NCBI RefSeq assembly: GCF_007786445.1 | Contig: NZ_VNJI01000015.1 | Coordinates: 62,001 to 126,000 of the forward strand | DNA from: Paenibacillus cremeus | GTDB lineage: Bacteria; Bacillota; Bacilli; Paenibacillales; NBRC-103111 | Length of the DNA: 64,000 nucleotides | Direction: 5' to 3' | In this document: in pieces, positions 35,814 to 44,728 of the stretch | How positions within the stretch are numbered: the stretch's first letter is position 1 | Layout: every line of letters starts with the position of its first letter | Position numbers and translations under genes: made by a program | Notes under the pieces: model-generated | Told to the model about the DNA's origin: nothing | Seen by the model: only the letters and a program-made list of their open reading frames with translations | Databases searched by the model: none

Positions 35814-37685
35814 ATGGGCAAAAAGCGTTGGGTGCTGGCGGCGATAGGCATCGTGTTGATGGGAGCCGTAGGCATAGGCTGTATGCTTGGCATGACTGCA
35901 AGGGATAGCGATGGAAGCTTCGTGTTCCGCAATCCGTTTTCCAAGCAGGTGGACGTGGTGGTGATCGGCACCGAGCTGGAGGGCATGTACCTGGCACGCC
36001 GCGCCAAGCAGGAAGGGCTAAAGGTGCTGATCCTGGAGCCGCGAAGCCGGCTAGGCGGGCAATTGCTGCAAGGGGAAATGCTCTATTTGGACGGCGTTTA
36101 CAATGATCAAGGAGATTCCCTGGTACAAGGCGGCATGAAGGAGCTGTTCCATCTTTATGAGGAGGGACAGGTGCGGAACAAGGCGCAGTTTGCCGCATAT
36201 TTTCACCGGCTCGTTCAGGGTATCCCACTAGAAAAAGGCGTCAGCCTTGAAGACGTCGTCGTAACAGACGGCAAAGTTACAGCGCTGCAGTACGGGAAGG
36301 ATGGAAAACAGGATTGGGTTTATCCTACCTATGTGGTCGATAATTCTGATCAAGCGGCGCTGCTCCGTAAACTTAACTTGCAACCGCTTCCCGGTCTGGA
36401 GTCATTGTACGGAACAGGAACCGGAAACCGGGAATTTATGAGCGCCACCTATATGATGAAATTCAAAGGCGTAGATTGGCATACATTCTACAGCCGCTTT
36501 TGGAAGCTGGATAAAATGGAGCGCTCGAGCCTGTACGGACCAGATACGTATGTAGATTCAAATATTGCTTACGGGTTCCCGCCGATTGTCGGGAAGTACA
36601 AGCTGCAGCATCCGGACATGTTGAATTTGCGTGGATTGAATATTTTGAACCAAGGCAATGGCGAGGTCATCATCAATGCGCTGCAGGTTTATGATGTCGA
36701 TCCGAGCAGGCCGGAGACGGTAGAGCGGGGAAAGCAAGCGGCTAGAGAGGAGATGCCGAGCATACTGGCGCATTTACGCAAGCACTTGGCCGGGTACGAG
36801 AATGCGGAGCTGAATGGAGAGCCACAAGAGCTATATATTCGGGAGTATTACCACTACCCCACGGAGTATGTGCTGCAGGCGTCGGATTTGATGAGCGGGC
36901 GGATGTTCTGGGACAATGTGAGCATCGGCGGGTATTTTATGGACATCCAAGGCTCTCGTTCAAACCGGGAGGGGTTCGCCATCGGTAAGCCGGACCAATA
37001 CGGAATGCCGCTGCGCAGCTATTTGATCCGAGGCTATGACAATGTCATTACGGCCGGAAAAATGGTTGGCTCCACGGTCGTGGCTTACGGCAGCACACGC
37101 ATTCAACCGAATGGCGCGCTGGCGGCAGAATCGATCGGGGTGCTGCTGGGGCGGATGAAGGGCCGAAGCCTGAAGACGGTAACCAAGGCGGAGATGACCG
37201 CGTTTCAAGCGGACTTGAATAAAAAGTACCGGATCCAAGTGGCACCGGTGGAGGCTAAGAATAAGATCAGCCACCTCACCGAGGAGCAAAAAAAGCAGCT
37301 GGACGAGGGCAAGCTGACACTGCTGGGAGAAGGAGTGGCGGCAAGGCATTTGCCGTTTATGCAAGTATCCTTGAACGGGACCGAAGTGCGGTACACCGGG
37401 GGGCTAAAGCCGCTTGCCATTGAGGATAGGCCATGGGCGCCGCTGCAGGAAACGTTTCGTTTGCTTGGGGCTGTGCAGGTGAGATACGATGTGGATAGCA
37501 AGAGGGTAACCTATTCCCTCGCCCAAAATCCGCAGGTGGAGTATGCGACCTGGCTGCCGGTGCATGTATTGAATAATTTTGCCCTGGTGGATATGGGGGA
37601 GGCGGCGAAGCTGCTGGGATACCGTCTGGACTGGGACTCCGCGCGGATGGTGGCTAAGCTGGAGCGGGCGTCGGACGAGCTGTAA
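35814..37685 (+). CDS. Membrane-anchored FAD-dependent oxidoreductase with stalk-type C terminus
   Basis: ATG 35814 follows GGAGG. The 623-residue product has a hydrophobic anchor (WVLAAIGIVLMGAVGIGCML), then a Rossmann-type start VDVVVIGTELEGMYLARRAK, in which GxGxxG is replaced by GTELEG. The order of conserved parts (REYYHYPTEYVLQASDLMSG, SIGGYFMDIQGSR, GMPLRSYLIRGYDNVITAGK, ALAAESIGVLLG) matches the FAD-dependent oxidoreductase family pfam12831. Residues about 520-620 form one or two degenerate stalk modules (RPWAPLQETFRLLGAV, VDMGEAAKLLGYRLDWDSAR), which are normally extracellular. Topology would place a flavin domain outside the membrane, or the protein may have lost cofactor binding. 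Substrate unknown. Confidence 0.8.
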   Translation: MGKKRWVLAAIGIVLMGAVGIGCMLGMTARDSDGSFVFRNPFSKQVDVVVIGTELEGMYLARRAKQEGLKVLILEPRSRLGGQLLQGEMLYLDGVYNDQGDSLVQGGMKELFHLYEEGQVRNKAQFAAYFHRLVQGIPLEKGVSLEDVVVTDGKVTALQYGKDGKQDWVYPTYVVDNSDQAALLRKLNLQPLPGLESLYGTGTGNREFMSATYMMKFKGVDWHTFYSRFWKLDKMERSSLYGPDTYVDSNIAYGFPPIVGKYKLQHPDMLNLRGLNILNQGNGEVIINALQVYDVDPSRPETVERGKQAAREEMPSILAHLRKHLAGYENAELNGEPQELYIREYYHYPTEYVLQASDLMSGRMFWDNVSIGGYFMDIQGSRSNREGFAIGKPDQYGMPLRSYLIRGYDNVITAGKMVGSTVVAYGSTRIQPNGALAAESIGVLLGRMKGRSLKTVTKAEMTAFQADLNKKYRIQVAPVEAKNKISHLTEEQKKQLDEGKLTLLGEGVAARHLPFMQVSLNGTEVRYTGGLKPLAIEDRPWAPLQETFRLLGAVQVRYDVDSKRVTYSLAQNPQVEYATWLPVHVLNNFALVDMGEAAKLLGYRLDWDSARMVAKLERASDEL

Positions 37686-37744
37686 GGCAAAGGATGTAGG
37701 CTACCTTCATTCATGAAAATGACGAATTTTTAGGTAAAAACGCA

Positions 37745-37779
37745 TTGTATTATTATACCTTCGGATGTATAATAATACA
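37745..37779 (+). promoter_or_regulatory. arg promoter overlapping a perfect 13-bp inverted repeat
   Basis: TGTATTATTATAC (37746-37758) and GTATAATAATACA (37767-37779) are perfect complements, 8 bp apart. The repeat spans a promoter with TTGTAT (37745-37750) and TATAAT (37768-37773) at 17 bp spacing. An arginine repressor operator is the natural guess, although the sequence does not fit the usual ARG box (TGAAT with ATTCA) closely. Confidence 0.6.
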
Positions 37780-37872
37780 TAGTTTTCAGGGGCGTATGCA
37801 TCGTTGCAGGCTCTCCTGGTGAGAGCACATCAGGTGCTGCGAGGCGGCCAAACGTTTAGGAGGGAACAGGAT

Positions 37873-38922
37873 ATGTCTACGAAATTAAGAGCAGCGATTG
37901 TCGGATCAACGGGATACGGCGGGGTGGAGCTGATTCGGCTTTTGCTTACACACCCGAATGTGGCTATTACATCGGTGATTTCATCCTCGAGCGCGGGAGC
38001 GCCGATTGCGGATGGGTTCCCGCATTTGAATCAAATTATGACCGACACGCTGGATGCGGTCGATGTCGAGCTGATCCGCGGGAAAGCGGACGTCGTATTT
38101 CTCGCTACTCCGCACGGAGTGGCTGCAGAGCTGGCTCCAAAATTTTTGGATGCGGGCATGAAGGTGATCGATATCTCGGGCGACTTCCGTTTGACGTCGG
38201 GCGAGGTGTACGAGAAGTGGTATAAGCACAAGCCGGCCGATCCGGCCTATGTGGAGAAGGCGGTTTACGGGCTTTGCGAAGTATTCGGAGAAGAAGTGCG
38301 GGGCGCCGAGTTTATTTCCAATCCCGGCTGCTTCCCGACGGCTACACTGCTCGGCTTGGCACCGCTGGCGGCTAAGGGCTGGATTGATTTGAAATCCATT
38401 ATTGTCGACGCAAAATCCGGGGTTTCAGGAGCGGGACGGGGTCTGAGTCTGTCGTCGCATTTCTCCGAAATCAATGAAAACTTCCTGGCGTACAAAGTGA
38501 ACAAACACCAGCATACGCCGGAAATTGAGCAGGTGCTCGGGCGTTTGGCTGGGGAAGAAGTGGTCATGACGTTCACGACGCACTTGGTGCCGATGACGCG
38601 CGGTATTTTGTCCACGATCTATGTGAATTTGAATGCGACACGCAGTGAGGACGAGATTCGTGAGCTGTATCGCAGCTACTATGAGGGCCGCCGTTTTGTG
38701 CGGATTCGTGAGCAAGGAAAATATCCGGCGACGAAGGAAGTAACAGGCTCGAATTACTGCGATATCGGGATGTCGCTTGATCCGCGCACGGGACGTTTAA
38801 CCGTGATTTCGGTTATTGACAATGTAGTGAAAGGCGCTGCCGGTCAGGCGGTGCAAAACTTGAACCTACTGATGGGCTGGGATGAAGCGACAGGTCTTGC
38901 ATTCACCCCGGTATACCCATAA
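37873..38922 (+). CDS. argC: N-acetyl-gamma-glutamyl-phosphate reductase
   Basis: ATG 37873 follows TAGGAGGGA and gives 349 residues. The enzyme reduces N-acetylglutamyl phosphate to the semialdehyde using NADPH. GSTGYGGVELIRLL at the N terminus binds the nucleotide, and the catalytic cysteine lies in ISNPGCFPTATLLGL near residue 154. SGVSGAGRGLSL and the C-terminal NLVKGAAGQ-like segment (VVKGAAGQAVQNLNLLMGW) are family marks. It heads the arg cluster; argJ starts 20 bp further. A leader hairpin GCTCTC with GAGAGC lies at 37810-37826. Confidence 0.97.
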   Translation: MSTKLRAAIVGSTGYGGVELIRLLLTHPNVAITSVISSSSAGAPIADGFPHLNQIMTDTLDAVDVELIRGKADVVFLATPHGVAAELAPKFLDAGMKVIDISGDFRLTSGEVYEKWYKHKPADPAYVEKAVYGLCEVFGEEVRGAEFISNPGCFPTATLLGLAPLAAKGWIDLKSIIVDAKSGVSGAGRGLSLSSHFSEINENFLAYKVNKHQHTPEIEQVLGRLAGEEVVMTFTTHLVPMTRGILSTIYVNLNATRSEDEIRELYRSYYEGRRFVRIREQGKYPATKEVTGSNYCDIGMSLDPRTGRLTVISVIDNVVKGAAGQAVQNLNLLMGWDEATGLAFTPVYP

Positions 38923-38942
38923 GGCATAAGGGAGTGGAGAGC

Positions 38943-40166
38943 ATGGCTGTGAATGATTTTGTTGTTGTGCCGGAAGGATCGGTAACGACTCCGAAGGGCT
39001 TTCGGGCAGGCGGGCTGCACTGCGGTTTGAAGAAAACCGAGCGCCATGACCTTGGCGTGATTGTCTGCGATGTACCTGCTCAGGCGGCGGGCGTATACAC
39101 GCTCAACCAGTTCCAGGCGGCGCCTCTTTTGGTGACGCAGGAGAGCATTGGAGCAGGAGGCCAGCTGCAGGTGATGCTGGTTAACAGCGGCAACGCCAAC
39201 GCTTGCACAGGCAAGCAGGGCGAGGACGATGCCCGCGCGATGCGTTCGGCAGCTGCCCGCGCCTTCGGCGTGGCGGATCATTTGGTCGGCGTCACGTCTA
39301 CGGGCGTGATCGGACAGCTGCTGCCGATGCCTAAGGTGACGAGCGGCATCGAGAAGCTGCCGTCGGTGGTGAAGGTAGACGGCGGGGACGATTTTTGCCA
39401 GGCGATTTTGACGACGGACCTGGTTAAGAAAGAGATCTGTGTACGCCTGACGGTTGGCGGACGAACGGTACATATTGCGGGAGCTGCGAAGGGCTCGGGG
39501 ATGATTCATCCAAACATGGCCACGATGCTGGGCTTCATCACGACGGATGCCAACATCGAGAGCGCTATGCTGCAAAAGCTGCTAAACGACGTGACGGATT
39601 CGACATTCAACATGATTACCGTGGATGGCGATACGAGCACGAACGATATGGTCGTTGCGATGGCGAGCGGGCTGGTTGAAGGCGACCGGTTGACGCCGGA
39701 GCATCCGGACTGGGCGGCCTTCGCAGCGGGCTTCAACCACGTAGGCGAGTACTTGGCCAAGGCGATCGCGCGAGACGGCGAAGGGGCGACGAAGCTGATC
39801 GAGGTCACGGTAGCGGGAGCGGCATCGCGGGATGCGGCGCGCGCAATTGCGAAAACCGTCATCGGCTCGAGCCTCGTGAAGTCGGCTTGCTTCGGCGCTG
39901 ATGCGAACTGGGGCCGGATTATCGCCGCTGTAGGGCGTGCGGGCCAGCCAGTGAATACTGAAACGGTGGATATTCGCCTAGGCGATATCGTGGTGCTGGA
40001 GCAATCGCGTCCGGTGGTGTTCGATGAGGAGCAGGCACTGGAGTACTTGAAGGGCGACTTCGTGCTTATTCATGTGAACTTAAACATGGGTGAAGCGAGC
40101 GCAACGGCTTGGGGCTGCGACTTGACGTATGATTACGTACGCATTAATGCGGCGTATCGGACATAA
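38943..40166 (+). CDS. argJ: Bifunctional ornithine acetyltransferase / N-acetylglutamate synthase
   Basis: ATG 38943 follows AAGGGAGTGGAG; 407 residues. ArgJ moves the acetyl group from N-acetylornithine to glutamate, closing the acetyl cycle, and many also use acetyl-CoA. The precursor cuts itself before the nucleophilic threonine in HPNMATMLGFITTD (Thr near residue 195). Other marks are VNSGNANACTG, VTSTGVIGQLLPM and GDTSTNDMV (seen as DGDTSTNDMVV). Bifunctionality is not decidable from sequence alone. No separate argA is visible in the cluster, which fits an acetyl cycle. Confidence 0.97.
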   Translation: MAVNDFVVVPEGSVTTPKGFRAGGLHCGLKKTERHDLGVIVCDVPAQAAGVYTLNQFQAAPLLVTQESIGAGGQLQVMLVNSGNANACTGKQGEDDARAMRSAAARAFGVADHLVGVTSTGVIGQLLPMPKVTSGIEKLPSVVKVDGGDDFCQAILTTDLVKKEICVRLTVGGRTVHIAGAAKGSGMIHPNMATMLGFITTDANIESAMLQKLLNDVTDSTFNMITVDGDTSTNDMVVAMASGLVEGDRLTPEHPDWAAFAAGFNHVGEYLAKAIARDGEGATKLIEVTVAGAASRDAARAIAKTVIGSSLVKSACFGADANWGRIIAAVGRAGQPVNTETVDIRLGDIVVLEQSRPVVFDEEQALEYLKGDFVLIHVNLNMGEASATAWGCDLTYDYVRINAAYRT

Positions 40167-40170
40167 TATA

Positions 40171-40257
40171 GGGATCTTTGAGCGGAGCTCAAAGTCTCTC
40201 TGCTTTAGGGGATCTTTGAGCGGAGCTCAAAGTCTCTCAGGTTTAAGGGATCTTTTT
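40171..40257 (+). repeat. Tandem 38-bp palindromic repeat, two and a third copies
   Basis: Unit 1 starts at 40171, unit 2 at 40209 and a truncated third at 40247. The first 30 bases of units 1 and 2 are identical; the last 8 differ (TGCTTTAG, AGGTTTAA). Each unit contains CTTTGAGC GGA GCTCAAAG, a perfect 8-bp hairpin with a 3-nt loop. The core TTTGAGCGGAGCTCAA recurs at 54115. The block fills the space between argJ and argB. Confidence 0.85.
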
Positions 40258-40277
40258 CAAAAAGGGGAAACGGACGG

Positions 40278-41066
40278 ATGAGCAACTGTTTTGTAATGAA
40301 ATGCGGCGGGAGCACGCTGGCGGCGCTGCCGGACGTCTTTTTCGAGGATTTGAAGCAGCTTCAAGAGGAAGGCATCATTCCGGTCATCGTCCATGGCGGC
40401 GGTCCGGCAATCTCGGATACGCTGGGTAAGCTTGGCATTGAGACGGAGTTCGTGAACGGGCTGCGCAAAACGAACGAAGCGGTGCTGGACGTCGTGGAGA
40501 TGGTGCTGGCGGGCCAGATCAACAAAGAAATCGTCCGCAAAATCCAGCTGTCCGGTGCGAAGGCACTCGGATTATCCGGTGTGGACGGCCATTTGATTCA
40601 AGCGAAGCCGGTGGCTAACAGCGCGGAAGTCGGCTTGGTCGGAGATGTGACGGATGTCAACGCTCAGCTGATCCAAGGCGTCGTCGGCATGGGCTACATG
40701 CCGGTAATTGCGCCGGTCGGTATTGGAGCCGACGGCGGGCAGCGCTACAACATCAACGCGGACACGGCGGCGGGTGCGGTGGCATCCCACTTGGGCGTGG
40801 AGCGAATGATTGTGGTGACGGACGTACCGGGCATCTTGAAGACGGTTGACGGCGAGAAGCGTGTACTGCCTTCGGTTACGGTGCAGGAGATCGACGATAT
40901 GATCGCGAGCGGCGAAATTTACGGCGGTATGATCCCGAAGGTACGCGCAGCCGTGCAGTGCATTCAGGGCCAGGTGCGCGAGGTTGTCATTGTCGACGGC
41001 TCGGTACCGCAAGTGCTCAGCAAAGCGCTCAAAGAAGGCGGCATTGGCACACGGATCGTTAGATAA
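40278..41066 (+). CDS. argB: Acetylglutamate kinase
   Basis: The 262-residue enzyme phosphorylates N-acetylglutamate. The amino acid kinase fold shows in FVMKCGGSTLAA, PVIVHGGGPAISDTLGKLG and the NINADTAAGAVASHLG / VVTDVPGI stretch. Its size is that of the non-hexameric, arginine-insensitive form, without the N-terminal helix of feedback-inhibited enzymes. The ribosome site AAAAAGGGG lies just after the tandem repeat block. Strong synteny within the arg cluster. Confidence 0.97.
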   Translation: MSNCFVMKCGGSTLAALPDVFFEDLKQLQEEGIIPVIVHGGGPAISDTLGKLGIETEFVNGLRKTNEAVLDVVEMVLAGQINKEIVRKIQLSGAKALGLSGVDGHLIQAKPVANSAEVGLVGDVTDVNAQLIQGVVGMGYMPVIAPVGIGADGGQRYNINADTAAGAVASHLGVERMIVVTDVPGILKTVDGEKRVLPSVTVQEIDDMIASGEIYGGMIPKVRAAVQCIQGQVREVVIVDGSVPQVLSKALKEGGIGTRIVR

Positions 41067-41117
41067 CAAAGGAAATCATATTTTTCAATAAATAAATCAG
41101 CCAAAGGAGTGAACGGC

Positions 41118-42308
41118 ATGGGAGAGGCTCAAAACGCACTGTTTCCGAACTACGGACGGTATCCTTTAACGTTTGTGAAAGGGGAAGGCAGCCGCTTGTG
41201 GGACGAGAACGGCAAAGAGTACCTGGACCTGATGTGCGGCCTGGCCGTTACGAATCTGGGGCACGCCCCGAAGCAGGTGACCGAGCGCCTGAAGCAGCAG
41301 GTGGATACGCTCTGGCACACGAGCAACCTGTTCCACATTCCGAATCAGGATCAGCTGGCTCAGCTTCTGGTAGATAACAGCTGTGCGGATGCGGTTTTTT
41401 TCTGCAACAGCGGTGCGGAAGCGAACGAAGCGGCGATCAAGATTGCACGGCGTTATTTTCAGAAGGTGGTTGGCCAGCCCGAGCGCTATGAGATCATTAC
41501 CTACCACATGTCGTTCCACGGCCGGACTTTGGCTACGCTGACAGCAACTGGACAGGATAAGGTGAAGGAAGGCTTCTCTCCACTGCCGGAAGGCTTCATC
41601 TATGCGCCATACAACGACGCGGAAGCGACGGAGAAGCTAATCAGCGAGAAAACATGCGCAATTATGCTGGAGATGGTGCAGGGCGAAGGCGGCGTCAATC
41701 CGGCGGATCAAGCGTTCGTGAAGCGTGTAGCTGAGCTGTGTCAGCAGCACGGACTGCTCCTCATCGTGGATGAGATCCAGACGGGCATGGGCCGTACAGG
41801 CAAAATGTTCGCCTACGAGCACTACGGCATCGAGCCGGATGTGTTCACGCTCGCTAAGGGTCTCGGAAGCGGGATGCCGATCGGTGCGATGCTCGGCAAA
41901 GAGAAGCTGCGCCAGGCGTTCTCGGCGGGGAGCCACGGCTCGACGTTCGGCGGCAACTACTTGTCGACGGCGGCAGGGATCGCGACGGTCGAGACGCTGC
42001 TCGAAGAGAAGCTGCCGGAGCGTGCGGCGGAGCTAGGCGAGTATATCGTCAGCGAGCTGAAGGCGAAGCTGGCAGGAAACCCGCTGGTGGAGCAAATTCG
42101 CGGCCTCGGGCTGCTCATCGGCATTGGGCTGAATCAGCCGTCCGCAGACCTGATCAGTACCATTCATGAGCAGGGCGTATTGGTCGTTTCGGCGGGCCCG
42201 AACGTGATCCGTTTAGCGCCAAGCTTGCTGATCTCGAAGGAAGAGCTGGATCGCGGGCTGGAGACGGTCTGCACGGTGCTAGCGCAAAAAGCAGCAGCTA
42301 CGGTTTAA
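41118..42308 (+). CDS. argD: Acetylornithine aminotransferase
   Basis: ATG 41118 is placed 8 nt after AAGGAG; GTG 41109 is also in frame. The 396-residue PLP enzyme converts N-acetylglutamate semialdehyde to N-acetylornithine. Marks include CNSGAEANEAAIKIAR, SFHGRTLATL, LLIVDEIQTGMGRTG and the cofactor lysine in TLAKGLGSGMPIGA. It may also act on succinyl-diaminopimelate in lysine synthesis, as ArgD often does; that is not shown here. Confidence 0.96.
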   Translation: MGEAQNALFPNYGRYPLTFVKGEGSRLWDENGKEYLDLMCGLAVTNLGHAPKQVTERLKQQVDTLWHTSNLFHIPNQDQLAQLLVDNSCADAVFFCNSGAEANEAAIKIARRYFQKVVGQPERYEIITYHMSFHGRTLATLTATGQDKVKEGFSPLPEGFIYAPYNDAEATEKLISEKTCAIMLEMVQGEGGVNPADQAFVKRVAELCQQHGLLLIVDEIQTGMGRTGKMFAYEHYGIEPDVFTLAKGLGSGMPIGAMLGKEKLRQAFSAGSHGSTFGGNYLSTAAGIATVETLLEEKLPERAAELGEYIVSELKAKLAGNPLVEQIRGLGLLIGIGLNQPSADLISTIHEQGVLVVSAGPNVIRLAPSLLISKEELDRGLETVCTVLAQKAAATV

Positions 42309-42354
42309 AGCAAGAACGGAGTCATTTTGTTCACATAAGGAAGGAGATGCATTC

Positions 42355-43308
42355 ATGGCAGGAGCAGCACAAGAGCTGGCAGTACAGCTCAAAGGGCGCG
42401 ATTTTATCGGCTTAGTCGATTACTCCCCGGAGGAGATTCAATATTTGATCGATCTGGCGATCGATTTGAAGAAGAAGCAGAAGGCGGGCGAGATTTACCA
42501 CCCTCTGAAAGGCAAGACGCTGGGGATGATTTTTGAAAAATCGTCCACGCGGACTCGTGTATCGTTTGAAGTGGGGATGTATCAGCTCGGCGGGCAAGCG
42601 CTTTTCTTAAGCCGGAACGACCTGCAGATCGGCCGCGGCGAGACGATCCACGATACGGCGCAGACGCTGTCGCGCTATCTGGACGGCATTATGATCCGTA
42701 CGTACGCTCACCGGACCGTCATTGAACTGGCTCGCAACGCGACGATCCCGGTCATCAATGGGCTGACGGATTTGTCCCACCCATGTCAGGCGCTCGCAGA
42801 CTATCAGACGGTGCTGGAGAAGAAAGGCCGTCTGCAAGGGCTCAAAGTAGCTTACATCGGAGACGGTAACAACATGGTGCATTCGCTCATGATGGGCGCG
42901 GCGAAGCTGGGGATGCATTTTGCCGTGGCGTCGCCTGCGAACTACCAGCCGGACAGCGGAGTGGTGCAGCTGTGCAAAGAAGCCGCGGCTCAAACTGGCG
43001 GCAGCGTTTTTGTCAGCACCGATCCGAAGGAAGCGATTCTGAACGCTGATGTCGTGTACACAGACGTTTGGGCGTCGATGGGCTTTGAGGAAGAGCAGAA
43101 GGAGCGGGAGATCGCGTTCAAGGACTATCAAGTGAACGACGAGCTCGTCCAATGGGCGAAAAAGGATTACCTTTTCATGCACTGTCTGCCTGCGCACCGC
43201 GGGGAAGAAGTGTCGGAGAGCGTCATTGACGGCAAAAACTCGGTGATTTTCGATCAGGCGGAAAATCGTCTGCACGCGCAAAAAGCGATCATGGCTGCGA
43301 TTATGTAA
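42355..43308 (+). CDS. argF: Ornithine carbamoyltransferase
   Basis: The 317-residue protein has the carbamoyl phosphate motif SSTRTRVSFEV, the HPCQALAD segment (in DLSHPCQALADYQTV) and the ornithine/substrate loop HCLPAHRGEEVSESV. It makes citrulline from ornithine and carbamoyl phosphate. The ribosome site is AAGGAAGGAG. The position inside an arginine biosynthetic cluster favours anabolic argF over catabolic arcB. No carbamoyl phosphate synthase genes are in the window. Confidence 0.97.
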   Translation: MAGAAQELAVQLKGRDFIGLVDYSPEEIQYLIDLAIDLKKKQKAGEIYHPLKGKTLGMIFEKSSTRTRVSFEVGMYQLGGQALFLSRNDLQIGRGETIHDTAQTLSRYLDGIMIRTYAHRTVIELARNATIPVINGLTDLSHPCQALADYQTVLEKKGRLQGLKVAYIGDGNNMVHSLMMGAAKLGMHFAVASPANYQPDSGVVQLCKEAAAQTGGSVFVSTDPKEAILNADVVYTDVWASMGFEEEQKEREIAFKDYQVNDELVQWAKKDYLFMHCLPAHRGEEVSESVIDGKNSVIFDQAENRLHAQKAIMAAIM

Positions 43309-43384
43309 TTTTAGCATAACAAATCTAATGGGCTGCCCTTCGGGGCGGGAGAAACCTTGATCTATAAAGGAGAGTACATTTACG

Positions 43385-44614
43385 ATGGCAAAGCAAAAGA
43401 TCGTTCTGGCCTATTCCGGCGGTTTGGATACGTCGATTATTTTGAAATGGTTGAAGGAAACTTACGACGCTGAGATTATTGCTTTTACGGCGGATATCGG
43501 GCAAAAGGAAGAGCTGGATGGCCTGGAGGAAAAAGCGTTGAACACCGGCGCATCCAAAGTGTACATCGATGACCTGCGCGAAGAATTCGCTCGCGACTTC
43601 ATCAATCCGATGTTCCAAGCGGGCGCGCTGTATGAAGGCCAATACCTGCTCGGCACGAGCATTGCGCGTCCTTTGATCGCGAAGCGCATGGTGGAAATTG
43701 CGCGCGCAGAAGGCGCTACAGCGATCGCTCATGGCGCGACCGGCAAAGGGAACGACCAAGTGCGCTTCGAGCTGACGGCCGCGGCTCTGACGCCGGACAT
43801 CGAAGTGATCGCGCCTTGGCGTTTGGAGCAGTTCCGTGAGCAGTTCCCGGGACGTGCGGAAATGATCGCTTACGCTGAGAAGCACGGCATTCCGGTCACG
43901 GCATCGGCATCCAAGCCGTACTCGATGGACCGTAACCTGCTGCACATCAGCTACGAGAGCGGCGTACTGGAAGATCCATGGTTCGATGCGAGCGCACCAG
44001 AGAACAAAGATATGTTCCTTTTGAGCGCAGATCCAGAAGATGCTCCGGATCAAGCGGAGTACATCGAGCTGGAATTCGAGCAAGGGAACTGCGTAGCGGT
44101 CAACGGCGAGCGCATGATTCCGCTGCACATCATGGAGAAGCTGAACGAGCTGGGCGGCAAGCACGGAGTAGGTCGCGTTGACATGGTAGAGAATCGCTTC
44201 GTCGGCATGAAGAGCCGTGGCGTATATGAAACACCAGGCGGCGCTATCTTGTTCACCGCGCACCGCAAAATGGAATCCTTGACGATGGACCGCGAGGTTA
44301 TGCATCTGCGTGACTCGCTTATTTCAAAATACGCTTCGCTCGTTTATAACGGCTTCTGGTTCGCTCCAGAGCGTCTCGCTCTGCAAGCGCTCGTCACCGA
44401 GAGCCAGAAAACGGTCAGCGGCGTCGTCCGCCTGAAGCTGTACAAAGGCAACGTGATCGCTGCCGGCGTGAAGAGCCCAGTGAGCTTGTACAACCCGAAC
44501 ATTGCGACGATGGAAGCGGACCCTACGAAAGCGTACGATCAAGGCGATGCGACAGGCTTTATCCGCTTAAATGCACTGCGTTTGCGTGTAGCGGCTGGCG
44601 TACATCAGAAGTAA
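43385..44614 (+). CDS. argG: Argininosuccinate synthase
   Basis: The 409-residue enzyme joins citrulline and aspartate with ATP. The ATP-binding loop is [19 protein letters not shown] at the N terminus; [14 protein letters not shown] is the second signature. AAAGGAGAG lies before the start. A G+C-rich hairpin (TGCCC, TTCG, GGGCG) is in the 76-bp gap after argF. Codon use in this and the next gene is highly biased towards C-ending forms, suggesting strong expression. Confidence 0.97.
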   Translation: MAKQKIVLAYSGGLDTSIILKWLKETYDAEIIAFTADIGQKEELDGLEEKALNTGASKVYIDDLREEFARDFINPMFQAGALYEGQYLLGTSIARPLIAKRMVEIARAEGATAIAHGATGKGNDQVRFELTAAALTPDIEVIAPWRLEQFREQFPGRAEMIAYAEKHGIPVTASASKPYSMDRNLLHISYESGVLEDPWFDASAPENKDMFLLSADPEDAPDQAEYIELEFEQGNCVAVNGERMIPLHIMEKLNELGGKHGVGRVDMVENRFVGMKSRGVYETPGGAILFTAHRKMESLTMDREVMHLRDSLISKYASLVYNGFWFAPERLALQALVTESQKTVSGVVRLKLYKGNVIAAGVKSPVSLYNPNIATMEADPTKAYDQGDATGFIRLNALRLRVAAGVHQK

Positions 44615-44654
44615 TTGATCGAGCGTTACGAGGTAGACCATACTTAACGATTAT

Positions 44655-44699
44655 AGCTTAGGGTTTCCCTTTTCCCTACAGGGAGGGAAGCCCTAAGCT
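44655..44699 (+). promoter_or_regulatory. Very stable hairpin between argG and argH
   Basis: Bases 44655-44670 pair with 44684-44699 over 16 bp (one G-T pair), and CCC with GGG pair inside the loop. No T run follows on the plus strand, so it is probably an mRNA processing or stability element rather than a terminator. Confidence 0.5.
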
Positions 44700-44728
44700 T
44701 ATGTAAGCAGGAGAAAGGGGACATCGAC

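Noticed and set aside
37780-37872. T-box or other tRNA-sensing leader before argC
   Set aside because: The leader is only about 90 nt, with one 6-bp hairpin, and lacks a T-box sequence and terminator.
40171-40257. Short CRISPR-like array
   Set aside because: Units are palindromic, 38 bp apart with only 8-bp variable parts, and no cas genes are present.
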